Part shown: in pieces, positions 17,838 to 26,694 of the stretch
How the letters are laid out: every line of letters starts with the position of its first letter
Position numbering within the stretch: position 1 is the stretch's first letter
Source: Lachnotalea glycerini
Lineage (GTDB): Bacteria > Bacillota > Clostridia > Lachnospirales > Lachnospiraceae
Assembly: GCF_003201285.1 (NCBI RefSeq)
Contig: NZ_QICS01000011.1
Span: 81,414 to 145,413, forward strand
Reading direction: 5' to 3'
DNA length: 64,000 nucleotides
Translations under genes and position numbers: made by a program
Notes under the pieces: model-generated
What the model was told of the DNA's origin: nothing
The model's database searches: none
What the model saw: only the letters and a program-made list of their open reading frames with translations

Positions 17838-19343
17838 CTATTGTAAATATTTATCAAATCGATTTGTCGTTTGCATTACATGATTTAGATTATCTTTTGT
17901 GCTTTCTGCGTTTTGAAGATTTCTCTCACTAATAGCGGCTGCTTCCTGTGAGCTTGCCATAATTTCCTCGGTAGTGGCTGATAATTGACTGATGTTATCT
18001 ACGATTTTATTATTGGCCTGTGCAAGCTCTGTTAACATTTGATCTATTTCTGCAATGTTGTTTGTTAAGACACCTACATTGTCATTAATCTTCTCAAAGC
18101 TTTGTGAAGCTGTGGAAATCATACTCCCCTGGTTCTCAGTTGATTTGATAGACTCTCTGACATTTTCTGAAGCCTCTTGTGCATTCAGATTCAATTCCCC
18201 AATAATATTCGAGATATTCTCTGTTGAGCTTCTGGTCTGCTCAGACAATTGTCTGATCTCATCTGCCACAACCGCAAAACCTTTTCCTGCCTCTCCTGCC
18301 CTTGCACTTTCTATAGAGGCATTCAGTGCTAACAAATTCGTCTGACTTGATATGCTAAAAATTATATTAGTAATGTCCTGAACCTCCTTCGTTTTTTCCT
18401 GAAGCTTTTCCATTGATTGAATTACCATGGAATTAGTCGATGCAATTGAAGATGACTGCTCCTTAAGATCATTCATAATCTCCAGACCGTCCGTAATTGA
18501 GTCAGTAGAGTTGTTAGCCAGAGAAACCATTTGTTCAGAATGTTCTACCGTTTTATTAATGGATTGTTGTATGGATTGTGTCATTATATTTTGTTCCTGA
18601 ATGTTATTTGCGTTAGCCTGCGTGCTTGCAGATATTTCACCGATGGCAGAATTAACGATTTGTGTTGATTCGCTTAATCCGATTACCAATTCATTACTTT
18701 GGGTAGTAGAGCTTTGAACAATTTTGGCAATCTCCAAAATATCCTTAAGCAATGCCTCTTGAATCTCCTGTTGATCCTTTACCGCATGAAGAGAGTCATA
18801 GGTAAAACGTTGACCAATTTCAGTACATTTATAAATAGTGTTGATGGTTAATAGGATAATTACTAGTTCCAAATAGTTCAGTGACATATTATCGGCCTTT
18901 GAAAATGCCAGAATCAGTGTATAGATCACATTAACAGCAGAACCCCAAAGACAAAATATCTTTGATAATTTGACATTATAAAATAAAATTGCAGCGCATA
19001 ATACCGGAACCGCGCTGATTCTTACAAAGCTGTTTCCTGCAAAGAGTAGAAAAAATGAGTATATTACCATATAGCTGGTCAGACAGCCCCAGCCTAATTT
19101 ATCGGCTGTTGCATCCTTGATGTAAACGCCCCAATTAATAACAATCGCCAAACAACAACAGGCAATTATGAAGATTGTAATGAGCAATGTATTGGTGTGC
19201 TTCAAATAGCCATTGATTAATACTCCAATATATAATGCATATAGTATGGTGGTTCCAAGTAGCATAAACCAGTTTATTACTTTGTTTCTGGCTGATTTTT
19301 CATTATATTTCCTGATTTTTAACCCCTGATTTGTAGTATTCAT
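17838..19343 (-). CDS. Methyl-accepting chemotaxis protein with multi-span membrane N-terminus
   Basis: This 501-residue protein has about six predicted membrane helices in residues 20-175 and no sizeable extracellular sensor domain, then a long coiled coil and the invariant chemoreceptor tip ([20 protein letters not shown] followed by [18 protein letters not shown]). It should form trimers of dimers that signal to CheA. The absence of a periplasmic domain suggests it senses something within the membrane or the energetic state. Its promoter carries the same 19-nt element as that of the fused reductase, so it may report on the same compound. AAGGAGTAAAATA precedes the ATG. It is monocistronic. 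Confidence 0.93.
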   Translation of the reverse strand: MNTTNQGLKIRKYNEKSARNKVINWFMLLGTTILYALYIGVLINGYLKHTNTLLITIFIIACCCLAIVINWGVYIKDATADKLGWGCLTSYMVIYSFFLLFAGNSFVRISAVPVLCAAILFYNVKLSKIFCLWGSAVNVIYTLILAFSKADNMSLNYLELVIILLTINTIYKCTEIGQRFTYDSLHAVKDQQEIQEALLKDILEIAKIVQSSTTQSNELVIGLSESTQIVNSAIGEISASTQANANNIQEQNIMTQSIQQSINKTVEHSEQMVSLANNSTDSITDGLEIMNDLKEQSSSIASTNSMVIQSMEKLQEKTKEVQDITNIIFSISSQTNLLALNASIESARAGEAGKGFAVVADEIRQLSEQTRSSTENISNIIGELNLNAQEASENVRESIKSTENQGSMISTASQSFEKINDNVGVLTNNIAEIDQMLTELAQANNKIVDNISQLSATTEEIMASSQEAAAISERNLQNAESTKDNLNHVMQTTNRFDKYLQ

Positions 19344-19567
19344 TATTTTACTCCTTATTCATTATGTCATTTTAGTCTTATAAAAGATTTTATCTTGGTA
19401 AAACACAAACCTGCTACAGAATGAAACACGATAATTCGATTCTTTTAGAAATTTAATCTCCTCCCCTTTTTCCTTTTTCGAATCCTGTTCTTTGTATCAC
19501 TTCATATCTTTCATTAAATTAAGTCCATAATATCATATATGATAATAAAAAAGCAGAAAAAAAGCAA

Positions 19568-19613
19568 TGTATACCATAAATGATATTAATTTGTCAATTT
19601 GTTTATGATGCAC
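19568..19613 (-). promoter_or_regulatory. Chemoreceptor promoter with shared 19-nt upstream element
   Basis: On the minus strand, TTGACA (19597-19592), 18-bp spacer and TATACA (19573-19568). The 19-nt element, written CAATTTGTTTATGATGCAC on the plus strand, spans 19595-19613 and is identical to 16086-16104. In both places it sits directly upstream of, and slightly overlaps, the leftward -35 box. Confidence 0.7.
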
Positions 19614-19643
19614 GATACACCACAAAAATCTGAAACATAAAGA

Positions 19644-19673
19644 ATAAGAGCCAATCAAATGATTCACTCTTAT
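19644..19673 (-). terminator. Intrinsic terminator of the NSS transporter gene
   Basis: The ATAAGAG/CTCTTAT stem, extended by an inner AATCA/TGATT pairing, is followed on the minus strand by a T-rich CTTATTCTTTATG tail about 45 bp after the stop codon. Confidence 0.75.
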
Positions 19674-19717
19674 CCTTGTGTAAATTATATCTATTGTTGT
19701 GTTTTGGAAAACCTTAA

Positions 19718-21055
19718 TTAACCGATTCCCTTATAAATAATACCTAATATAAATATCAGAATCGTAAGTGGAACATATATATATCTAGCTACTATAAAAA
19801 ACTGTTTTGGCAGCTTTTTCTTTCTGCCTAAGTTTAATTCGTCTTCAATCTTATTCTTTCCTAATATGAAATATATGGATATCGCTCCAAATACAGCTCC
19901 AAACGGCACGACCAGAATCGTAATAAAATCCATAAAGCTACCTACATTTACTTCATTTTCCAAAAAGATACCTATCATAAATGATGTTAAAACGCTAATT
20001 ACTGCTGCTGCTTTTCGAGGTATTTTATGCTTATATTGTAAGCTTTCAATCACAGCCTCAAACATATTAATCAACGAGGTTATTCCCGCCAATAGCACTG
20101 AAAAAAAGAATATACATGCTAATAGTTTACCAAAAGCAAGCTGTCTGAATATATCAGGTATTACCAAAAACATAAGCGATGGTCCGGCTGTTGGTTCAAT
20201 ACCAAATGAAAATACTGCAGGCATAATTGCCAATGCTGAAAGTAGTGCCGCTAACGTATCAAATAAAGCAGTATGCAAAGACGCTTCTACAATGTTTTCT
20301 TCTTTTTTCAAGTAAGCTCCGTATACGATCATACCAGAACCGGTAATAGACAAAGAAAAAAATGCCTGTCCCATTGCCATAACCCATGTGTTTATATGTA
20401 ACAAAGCCTCCCACTTCGGAATGAAGAGGAATTTATATCCCTCAACAGATCCTGGCAGAAAGAATACTCTCACAGCTAAAAAAGTAAAAAGAATAAAAAA
20501 TACCGGCATCATTACCTTACTCACCTTTTCAATTCTTGCTACGGAATCTGTAAATAATATGAGAAGTGTTAGAAATAAAATAATAAAATGCCAAATAATG
20601 CTTCCAAAATCTCCTGTTGCCTGCGCAAAATAATCAGAACTTAAACTATTAAACAGTTCTCCTGTTGCAGAACCGAATAAAGAACGCAGCACCCAGCCTA
20701 TAATAATTGCGTAGCCTGTTGCTATCCCAAGAGAACCAATAAGTGGAATCCAACCTAATGCTTTTCCTGCCTTTTTGCATCGATTGTTCTTCCAGCAAGT
20801 CTCATAAGCTCCAATAGTACCTGTCTGTGCCATTCTGCCTATCCCAAACTCTGCTGATAAACCAACATAGCCAAATAGAAGAATAAAAAAGAGATATGGT
20901 ATCAAAAATGCCGCTCCTCCGTATTGTCCCAGGCGATATGGAAAAAGCCATATATTTCCTAAGCCTACTGCTGAGCCTACACAGGCTAATATAAATCCCC
21001 ATTTACTGTCAAATATCCCATTCTTTGCTGTTGTCTCTTCCCGCTTTTTCATCAT
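19718..21055 (-). CDS. Sodium-dependent neurotransmitter-symporter (NSS/LeuT-family) transporter
   Basis: About 445 residues with a dozen membrane helices. The N-terminal helix 1 motif GSAVGLGNIWLFPY is the unwound substrate/sodium site of LeuT-type transporters, and GGAAFLIPYLFF follows in helix 2. Family members import amino acids or related amines with Na+. The frame extends to a GTG at 21064, but AAAGGTG lies about 6 nt before the ATG at 21055, which I prefer. It is divergent from the LysR gene with only about 125 bp between, so that regulator probably controls it. The specific substrate is not readable from sequence. Confidence 0.93.
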   Translation of the reverse strand: MMKKREETTAKNGIFDSKWGFILACVGSAVGLGNIWLFPYRLGQYGGAAFLIPYLFFILLFGYVGLSAEFGIGRMAQTGTIGAYETCWKNNRCKKAGKALGWIPLIGSLGIATGYAIIIGWVLRSLFGSATGELFNSLSSDYFAQATGDFGSIIWHFIILFLTLLILFTDSVARIEKVSKVMMPVFFILFTFLAVRVFFLPGSVEGYKFLFIPKWEALLHINTWVMAMGQAFFSLSITGSGMIVYGAYLKKEENIVEASLHTALFDTLAALLSALAIMPAVFSFGIEPTAGPSLMFLVIPDIFRQLAFGKLLACIFFFSVLLAGITSLINMFEAVIESLQYKHKIPRKAAAVISVLTSFMIGIFLENEVNVGSFMDFITILVVPFGAVFGAISIYFILGKNKIEDELNLGRKKKLPKQFFIVARYIYVPLTILIFILGIIYKGIG

Positions 21056-21131
21056 GTGTCTCACCTTTATGTATTTTATGTTGTTTTTCTACATGAATTA
21101 CTATATCATATTACTTAGAATAAATAAAATC

Positions 21132-21152
21132 GATAATATAGATATTATTATC
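21132..21152. promoter_or_regulatory. LysR-type operator-like inverted repeat
   Basis: GATAATA-N7-TATTATC is a perfect 7-bp inverted repeat located 30 bp before the LysR start and between the divergent genes. Its size and T-N11-A-like layout fit LysR-type regulators. Confidence 0.55.
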
Positions 21153-21181
21153 AATAATTTTGATACACAAAGGAGGGTTAC

Positions 21182-22057
21182 ATGGACTTTAAAAACATAC
21201 AGACTTTTATCAAGGTCGCAGAACTTAAAAGTTTTTCCTTAGCGGCTTTAGAGCTTGGTTATTCACAATCGGCAGTCTCTACACAAATTTCAAATCTGGA
21301 AAAGGAATTGGGTCAATTACTTTTTGACCGTATTGGTCATAAAATCTCACTGACAGCTAACGGTATCCTCTTTTTACAATACACGCAAAACATACAGCTT
21401 TTAACTGAAGAACTGAATACACAGCTAAATGGCGGAACTGATTTATCCGGAACGATCCGCATTGCAATGGCAGATTCCATCTGTACCTCTATTTTCCCAA
21501 ATATTCTGATTGATTTTCAACATCAATATTCTAAGGTTAAAATCATTATAAAAACAGGTGTGACTTCTGAAATCTTTTCCCTGCTGTCTAATAATGAGGT
21601 AGATATGGTATGTACTCTTGATTTTAAAATACAGCGTCCTGATTTTTATATTTTAAAAGAAACTGCTGTAAATGCAAATTTTTATCTATCCTCTAAACAT
21701 CCTCTTGCCCAAAATAAGCAGGTCGCAATAGCAGATATAAAACAATATCCCATCTATCTAACGGAAGAAAATATCAGCTATCGTAAAGATTTAGATGATA
21801 AGCTGGCCAAACTGAATCAATTTATCATTCCTACCTATGAAATTGGTAATGTGCAGGTAATTAAGGAACTGATATTAGATTCAGATGGAATTGGATTTAT
21901 CCCTGAATTTGTCGTAAAAAAGGAGCTAATACAAAAAAGTATTCTTCCTATTTCAAATCCCCATTTTCCAATTACGGTTTGGGTTCAGTTGATTTGTCAT
22001 AGGGGAAAAGCATTAACTCCTGCTATGAAAGCGCTGATTCAATTTATTGAAATTTGA
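21182..22057 (+). CDS. LysR-family transcriptional regulator
   Basis: The 291-residue protein has the canonical N-terminal winged HTH (FIKVAELKSFSLAALELGYSQSAVSTQISNLEKELGQLLFDR) and a two-lobed periplasmic-binding-like effector domain from about residue 90 (GTIRIAMADSI, DSDGIGFIPEFVV). It is divergent from the NSS transporter and likely regulates it in response to the transported amino compound. AAAGGAGGGTTAC precedes the ATG. Length and architecture are normal. Confidence 0.93.
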   Translation: MDFKNIQTFIKVAELKSFSLAALELGYSQSAVSTQISNLEKELGQLLFDRIGHKISLTANGILFLQYTQNIQLLTEELNTQLNGGTDLSGTIRIAMADSICTSIFPNILIDFQHQYSKVKIIIKTGVTSEIFSLLSNNEVDMVCTLDFKIQRPDFYILKETAVNANFYLSSKHPLAQNKQVAIADIKQYPIYLTEENISYRKDLDDKLAKLNQFIIPTYEIGNVQVIKELILDSDGIGFIPEFVVKKELIQKSILPISNPHFPITVWVQLICHRGKALTPAMKALIQFIEI

Positions 22058-22124
22058 TTTATTCCGCAAACCAAAGTGACATTTTCCACTTGCATTGCGT
22101 GCGCATCCTGCGGAGCATTTTTAT

Positions 22125-22203
22125 GTAATAGGACGCAATTTCCTATTACTATTACATAAAGATAGCGTTATGAATCAGATTATATTTTTCTGTTCATAAC
22201 GCT
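22125..22203. terminator. Two hairpins between convergent lysR-like and helD-like genes
   Basis: GTAATAGGA/TCCTATTAC (22125-22133 with 22141-22149, 7-nt loop) and AGCGTTATGAA/TTCATAACGCT (22164-22174 with 22193-22203) are perfect stems in the 183-bp gap. Neither has a long T-run, but their position between convergent genes suggests termination. Confidence 0.6.
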
Positions 22204-22240
22204 TATTATTGTATTTGATGGGGTAAGGAACATCCCAACA

Positions 22241-24334
22241 CTACATGGAATCAGGAAGTAATGAAGAAGGCTCTCCTACACAAGTAAGATTCAATAAATG
22301 CATCGCTCGCGTGCAGGCAATATATAAGAGACTTCGGTCAAAGCTTGTATGATATTCGTTTTGATTGACGGAAACAATCAGAACCTCATCAAATTCCAAA
22401 CCTTTTGACATTTGTATAGAGGTAATAATAATTCCATTTTGAAAGGCTGTACTGTCCGGTGTGATAAGAGAAACCTCATAATCCTTTGACAATTCATCGT
22501 AGAGCATTTTTGCATTGTCATTTGTTTTAAGAATAATACCAAGTGTAGCATATTTACTCTGTTTAAAGGACTTAATCTGCTTTTTTATTTGCTTCGTTTC
22601 CTCTTGTTTCGTTTGGCAATAAAATATACTTGGCTTTTCTCCATGACGTTCAATCACATCAATACTGCTGTCGTTTTGAACCTGCTTAGCAAAATTGATG
22701 ATTTCATAGGTAGAACGATAGCTTTTGTTTAACAGAATCAACTCAGCTCCATGATAAATTTGACAAAGCTGTTTTAGTGTATGCTGATGATTTGGATTAA
22801 TAAGCTGCCCATAATCACCTAAAATAGTTTTAGGACATGCAAATATAATATTGAGAACAGCATATTGAATTGGTGTATAATCCTGCATTTCATCTACTAC
22901 AAGGTGACGAATTAATTTGCTTTGCTTAAGGCCTTGAAGCCTTGCATGAAAATATAGAAAGGGATATACATCCGACCATTCCAGTGTATTCTTTGCCGGC
23001 ATTACGAACAGATCTTTAATACCCATTCGTATATAGAAATCCTTATAAAGAGCTAATGTACTCTTTATCTGCAGCATTGAGTTAAGACTTTTTAGTACCG
23101 TTTTGGGCTTAGGAACCGGCTCATCCATTGGATTGTCTGCTTCCAAACGATGATATATGTTGTCAGCAATAATTTGAAGTCTTTGCTTTATCGGATAATC
23201 CTTACAGCTATGAAAGCGCTTTTCTATCCATTCTTTAGCAACAAAAAATTCTTTTACGCTAAAATCTGTTGCTTCAAAAATTGTTTCATTAACCTGCTCC
23301 AAATAGCTGTCCATAGTCTGTACAAACTCTAGAGTTGTTTTATAGCAAGCTCGTTTTACCCATTGTTTGTCATTTGTTTCAAGGGGATTTTTTTCTTCTT
23401 CAAAGTCAATCACTCCCTCAAGCTGTACTCTTGCAATATCGCTAAAGCTTAATTCATAGATAGGTTCCTCTCCAAGCTCTGGCAAGACATTTGAAATATA
23501 ATCACCAAATACCTTGTTGGGTGACAGTATTACAATATTTTGTGCCGAAAGCCGATCCTTGAATCTATATAGGAGAAAAGCGATACGATGCAATGCAACC
23601 GAAGTCTTACCAGATCCTGCAACTCCTTGTATAATCAGAGTTTGAGCATTTTCATTTCTTATAATCAGATTTTGTTCCTTTTGTATTGTTGTAATAATAG
23701 ATTTCATCTTTTCATCAGATGTATGGCTTAACTCCTGCTGTAATATATCATCCTGAATATTCGTTGAGCTTTCCAATACATAATTTAGCTCACCGTTTTT
23801 TATCTTAAATTGACGTTTTCTCTTTAAACTCCCGCTGACTTTTCCTATGGGAGCATCATATGAGGCAGGTCCCACATCAAAATCATAAAACATACTTGCT
23901 ACCGGTGAGCGCCAATCTGATATAAGTAATTCATTGTCATATGTAAAGGAAAATTTACCTATATAGGTAGCCATAGCCTGCTTTTCATTTTCTTCTCTAA
24001 AATCAATTCTTGCAAAATAAGGAGAATCCTGCAATTTCATTAGCTTATCTAATATGGTTACAGAAAATGCTCCTATCTGGTCTATCTGCTTTAACAGTAA
24101 TTCATTTTGAAACATTTCATGCGGGTCAATCTCACCACGGTTTTCGACCATATATAACTTAGTTTTTTTATAATCACCATCATATTTTTCAACGGAAACA
24201 TTCGCTTTTTGAATGGCATCCTCAAGCTTTCCATTAATATCCACTAAATGAAAAGCTTCGTCAGGAAAAGAAGCTTCACTAGTGACCTTTTGCTTTTTAA
24301 TTTCATTTTTACTGATCGTCTTTTCTTGGATCAT
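22241..24334 (-). CDS. helD: HelD-like UvrD/Rep-family ATPase (RNA polymerase recycling factor)
   Basis: A 697-residue superfamily-1 ATPase. It has an N-terminal helical arm, then DWRSPVASMFYDFDVGPASY (about 140-159), typical of HelD, the Walker A IIQGVAGSGKTSVALHRIAF (about 237-245), an internal VDEMQDYT Walker B, KSYRST, and a C-terminal SKGLEFDEVLIV helicase motif. HelD removes stalled RNA polymerase from DNA, and in some species helps in rifamycin resistance. It starts 1 nt after the AraC-GNAT stop, with AAGGAGGGG inside that gene's end, so the pair is co-translated. Size is in the range of class I HelD proteins (Bacillus type about 770). Confidence 0.88.
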   Translation of the reverse strand: MIQEKTISKNEIKKQKVTSEASFPDEAFHLVDINGKLEDAIQKANVSVEKYDGDYKKTKLYMVENRGEIDPHEMFQNELLLKQIDQIGAFSVTILDKLMKLQDSPYFARIDFREENEKQAMATYIGKFSFTYDNELLISDWRSPVASMFYDFDVGPASYDAPIGKVSGSLKRKRQFKIKNGELNYVLESSTNIQDDILQQELSHTSDEKMKSIITTIQKEQNLIIRNENAQTLIIQGVAGSGKTSVALHRIAFLLYRFKDRLSAQNIVILSPNKVFGDYISNVLPELGEEPIYELSFSDIARVQLEGVIDFEEEKNPLETNDKQWVKRACYKTTLEFVQTMDSYLEQVNETIFEATDFSVKEFFVAKEWIEKRFHSCKDYPIKQRLQIIADNIYHRLEADNPMDEPVPKPKTVLKSLNSMLQIKSTLALYKDFYIRMGIKDLFVMPAKNTLEWSDVYPFLYFHARLQGLKQSKLIRHLVVDEMQDYTPIQYAVLNIIFACPKTILGDYGQLINPNHQHTLKQLCQIYHGAELILLNKSYRSTYEIINFAKQVQNDSSIDVIERHGEKPSIFYCQTKQEETKQIKKQIKSFKQSKYATLGIILKTNDNAKMLYDELSKDYEVSLITPDSTAFQNGIIITSIQMSKGLEFDEVLIVSVNQNEYHTSFDRSLLYIACTRAMHLLNLTCVGEPSSLLPDSM

Positions 24335-24335
24335 A

Positions 24336-25175
24336 TTACCCCTCCTTAGACAATATCATCCGCTGCGTCGGATATCCAAACTCCGTTAACAGCTCAGCTT
24401 CTGCAAACCCCAGCTCCTTAAGAGCCTTACGATATCCAGTATCGGCCTTGTCTCCCTCTCGAAAGGTAGTGATACTGATTTGCCTTTTATTAAGTATCTC
24501 ACGGATTGCCTTGTCTAAAAACTCTCTAGTATACCCCTGATTTCTAAAAAGTGGATGGATGCCCAAAAAATCAATACTTCCGGTCTGATGCGACAGCATC
24601 ATTATACCAATGGCAACTGTTTCATCTTTCATAATAAATGCCTGTTTCTCATCGATATAGCGTTTTAGTACCTGCATATGCTTCTTCTCTTCTAAATTAG
24701 GAAACCCGTCAATTACGTGCTGTACCAACTCCATCCACAGAGGAATGTCTTCTTTTGTTGCCAAGCAAATCTCTGGCTTTAAGTTGACCTTCTTGTTATT
24801 CAATAAATCCAAATGCTCATTGATTTCAAATTTAAGCTGCAATGGATAAAACACCTCATTTCTTCTAAATTGATTCGGGGGTTGCTTATACATTAACTTA
24901 AAGCTATCCGTAAAGGCCTGCTGACTCTCGTAGCCTGCCTCTAGGGCAATATCCAGAATAGGTTTTTCCGAAAACACCAAAAGCTTTGCAGCTTCCGTCA
25001 ATTGTCTTCGCTGTACATAATCATGAATGGTTAGTCCTACCGTATTCGTGAATATACGATGCAAATAGTATTTTGAATAATGGACTCCTCTTGCTACAAT
25101 ATCCAAATCTAGTTTTTCAGTAAGATGCTCCTCTATAAAACAGATCACCTCACTGACATTTTTCCTCTTATTCAA
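24336..25175 (-). CDS. AraC-type HTH fused to a GNAT acetyltransferase domain
   Basis: Residues 1-105 hold two AraC helix-turn-helix motifs (LDIVARGVHYSKYYLHRIFT and ILDIALEAGYESQQAFTDSF, ending KQPPNQFRR). Residues about 140-279 form a GNAT domain with the acetyl-CoA loop region FLGIHPLFRNQGYTREFLDKA and a C-terminal YRKALKELGF strand-helix. Fusions of this type are usually regulators of antibiotic-response genes or self-modifying sensors. Here it is co-translated with the HelD-like gene. One explanation is a stress or drug response in which the regulator induces RNA polymerase rescue, but that is inference. No strong promoter is evident in the 177-bp gap before it. Confidence 0.85.
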   Translation of the reverse strand: MNKRKNVSEVICFIEEHLTEKLDLDIVARGVHYSKYYLHRIFTNTVGLTIHDYVQRRQLTEAAKLLVFSEKPILDIALEAGYESQQAFTDSFKLMYKQPPNQFRRNEVFYPLQLKFEINEHLDLLNNKKVNLKPEICLATKEDIPLWMELVQHVIDGFPNLEEKKHMQVLKRYIDEKQAFIMKDETVAIGIMMLSHQTGSIDFLGIHPLFRNQGYTREFLDKAIREILNKRQISITTFREGDKADTGYRKALKELGFAEAELLTEFGYPTQRMILSKEG

Positions 25176-25271
25176 TTACAATCCACCTCCTGACCAACGA
25201 TTATACCAATTATTTCACTACATTTTTTCATGATTCTTGCCCTTTTTAATCCATTTCTTATATATGTATCG

Positions 25272-25290
25272 GACAGTTGAAGCCACTGTC
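25272..25290. promoter_or_regulatory. Inverted repeat GACAGT-N7-ACTGTC upstream of the AraC-GNAT gene
   Basis: A perfect 6-bp inverted repeat lies about 100 bp before the AraC-GNAT start. It may be an operator, or a weak structure at the end of the peptide locus. There is no T-run. Confidence 0.35.
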
Positions 25291-25352
25291 TATCTAATTT
25301 TGTTATCGTAGCATCAAAAGACATGTTCTAAGTTTATCTCAAAAAACCAACA

Positions 25353-25601
25353 TCAAGACTTTTCACGTTCTTTTTGTATAAGCAACACAATGTTTTCAAT
25401 ATCTGTAAATCTTCCAAGTATAATATCTTCCTGCTGAAAATATATAGTAAAATCTTTTTCTAATTCTTTTAGAAAAATAGCCAACTCTACCGGAGTAAAA
25501 TTAATATTATGCCCTAATAAAGGTTCGTTACAATCCTTTATCGTTTTATTAAATTTTTTACTAACTATATCTAATACTTTTTCTTTAATTTCTTCCTGCA
25601 T
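25353..25601 (-). CDS. Acyl-carrier-related protein of peptide maturation locus (no phosphopantetheine serine)
   Basis: This 82-residue protein is predicted all-helical and acyl-carrier-like in size and pattern: helix I IKEKVLDIVSKKF, helix II VELAIFLKELEKDF, then the acidic FQQEDIILGRFTDIENIVLLI. The DSL loop that carries phosphopantetheine in true carriers reads NINFTPVEL here, and the only serines in the protein are residues 14 and 82, so it cannot be a normal holo-carrier. It fits the TIGRFAM-type description of an acyl carrier-related protein found with clostridial radical SAM peptide maturases. It is the last gene of the locus, 10 bp after the TIGR04066-like gene. Role unknown; perhaps a protein-protein adapter. 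Confidence 0.72.
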   Translation of the reverse strand: MQEEIKEKVLDIVSKKFNKTIKDCNEPLLGHNINFTPVELAIFLKELEKDFTIYFQQEDIILGRFTDIENIVLLIQKEREKS

Positions 25602-25611
25602 TTTTGGTCTC

Positions 25612-26694
25612 CTAAATCAAATTTTCATTCCCATAACTTATTAGTTTATCTTCTATACTTTCATATAACTTATTTAAATTTTCATATGAATAAAAAGAAG
25701 TAATTTTATTTTGATTTGCTTCTATAATTTTTTGTTGCACTACCTCGTTGTTTATTTTGACATATTCTTTTTTATCATAGATTTTGGATAATTGTAAATC
25801 AAACAACATATTATTTATAAAAACTCCATCTAATCTCCATCCATATTTATTCTCTATAATGCTAGATAATTTTTCGGCTTCTTGAACTTCATTATATAAT
25901 CCACATATTATTGTAATATCTGGCTTTGTCGCTCTTGATACTAAATATTGTAAATCATCAAAATAACCAGGTACTTCATTTATAAATCCGTTTATTCCAC
26001 CCGGTATACCAATTATAATTAAATCCGGATTATCTATGTCCTCTATATATTTCAAATAATGATTAAAAGCAATGATTTTTTCGGTATTGGAAAAATAATT
26101 TTCAATCATAAATGACGGAAAGCTTTTGATACCTAGCAACTTGCTATATGATTTTGTTCCAACTAATTGTACGTTATAACCCTTTTCTTTAAAATAATTA
26201 AACATTTCCATTTGACACAAAAATTTATCTGACATTTCTGATATACTTGAAATATATACAATAGGAACTCTTAACTGATACAAATTTTTATTCTTATTTT
26301 CTATTATTACTTTCTCATTTTCATTATTATAAAATTCTATTTTATATTTTTTGCAAAATGTTTCTATTGTTTTTGACTGACTATCCCAATAGCAAAAAAT
26401 TTTTTCAATAGTTTTTTTATTATTTTCTAAAAAAGGTAAAATATTACTTTCTAATATGCAATACCTATACGGCTCACTTATTATTAAAGTACCAATATTA
26501 AATATATCTTCAGAATTATAAAAACGAATTGAATTATCATTTTCTCTATAATCTATATCTGATAGGTTTTTCGTTCCCCACCCAGTTAGTACAACTGCAT
26601 TACTTAAATCCATATTATTTACTAATTTACTTTTATATCGCATTAATGCTATTGTCTCACGATCAGCAAACAACAATGTCGTTCTATTATTCAT
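25612..26694 (-). CDS. Peptide maturation system protein, TIGR04066-like
   Basis: A 360-residue cytoplasmic protein without a motif I can assign to a known enzyme. It has alternating strands and helices suggestive of a Rossmann-like fold (LRVPIVYISSISEMSDKF, IIIGIPGGINGF, TIICGLYNEVQEAEKLSSII). Gene order right after a CcpM-like radical SAM gene and before an acyl-carrier-like gene matches my memory of the clostridial set (TIGR04068 maturase, TIGR04066 protein, carrier-related protein); this needs an HMM check. It overlaps the maturase by one base (TAATG), so it is translationally coupled. A partner or follow-on enzyme for precursor modification is the natural inference. Confidence 0.65.
   Translation of the reverse strand: MNNRTTLLFADRETIALMRYKSKLVNNMDLSNAVVLTGWGTKNLSDIDYRENDNSIRFYNSEDIFNIGTLIISEPYRYCILESNILPFLENNKKTIEKIFCYWDSQSKTIETFCKKYKIEFYNNENEKVIIENKNKNLYQLRVPIVYISSISEMSDKFLCQMEMFNYFKEKGYNVQLVGTKSYSKLLGIKSFPSFMIENYFSNTEKIIAFNHYLKYIEDIDNPDLIIIGIPGGINGFINEVPGYFDDLQYLVSRATKPDITIICGLYNEVQEAEKLSSIIENKYGWRLDGVFINNMLFDLQLSKIYDKKEYVKINNEVVQQKIIEANQNKITSFYSYENLNKLYESIEDKLISYGNENLI

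Larger units (their letters stand above)
19344..19717. other. Intergenic region upstream of the chemoreceptor gene
   Basis: This 374-bp gap contains the chemoreceptor promoter, the second copy of the 19-nt shared element and the terminator of the NSS transporter. The 225 bp between the promoter and the start codon would be a long 5' untranslated leader; I see no clear riboswitch-like fold in it. Confidence 0.6.
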
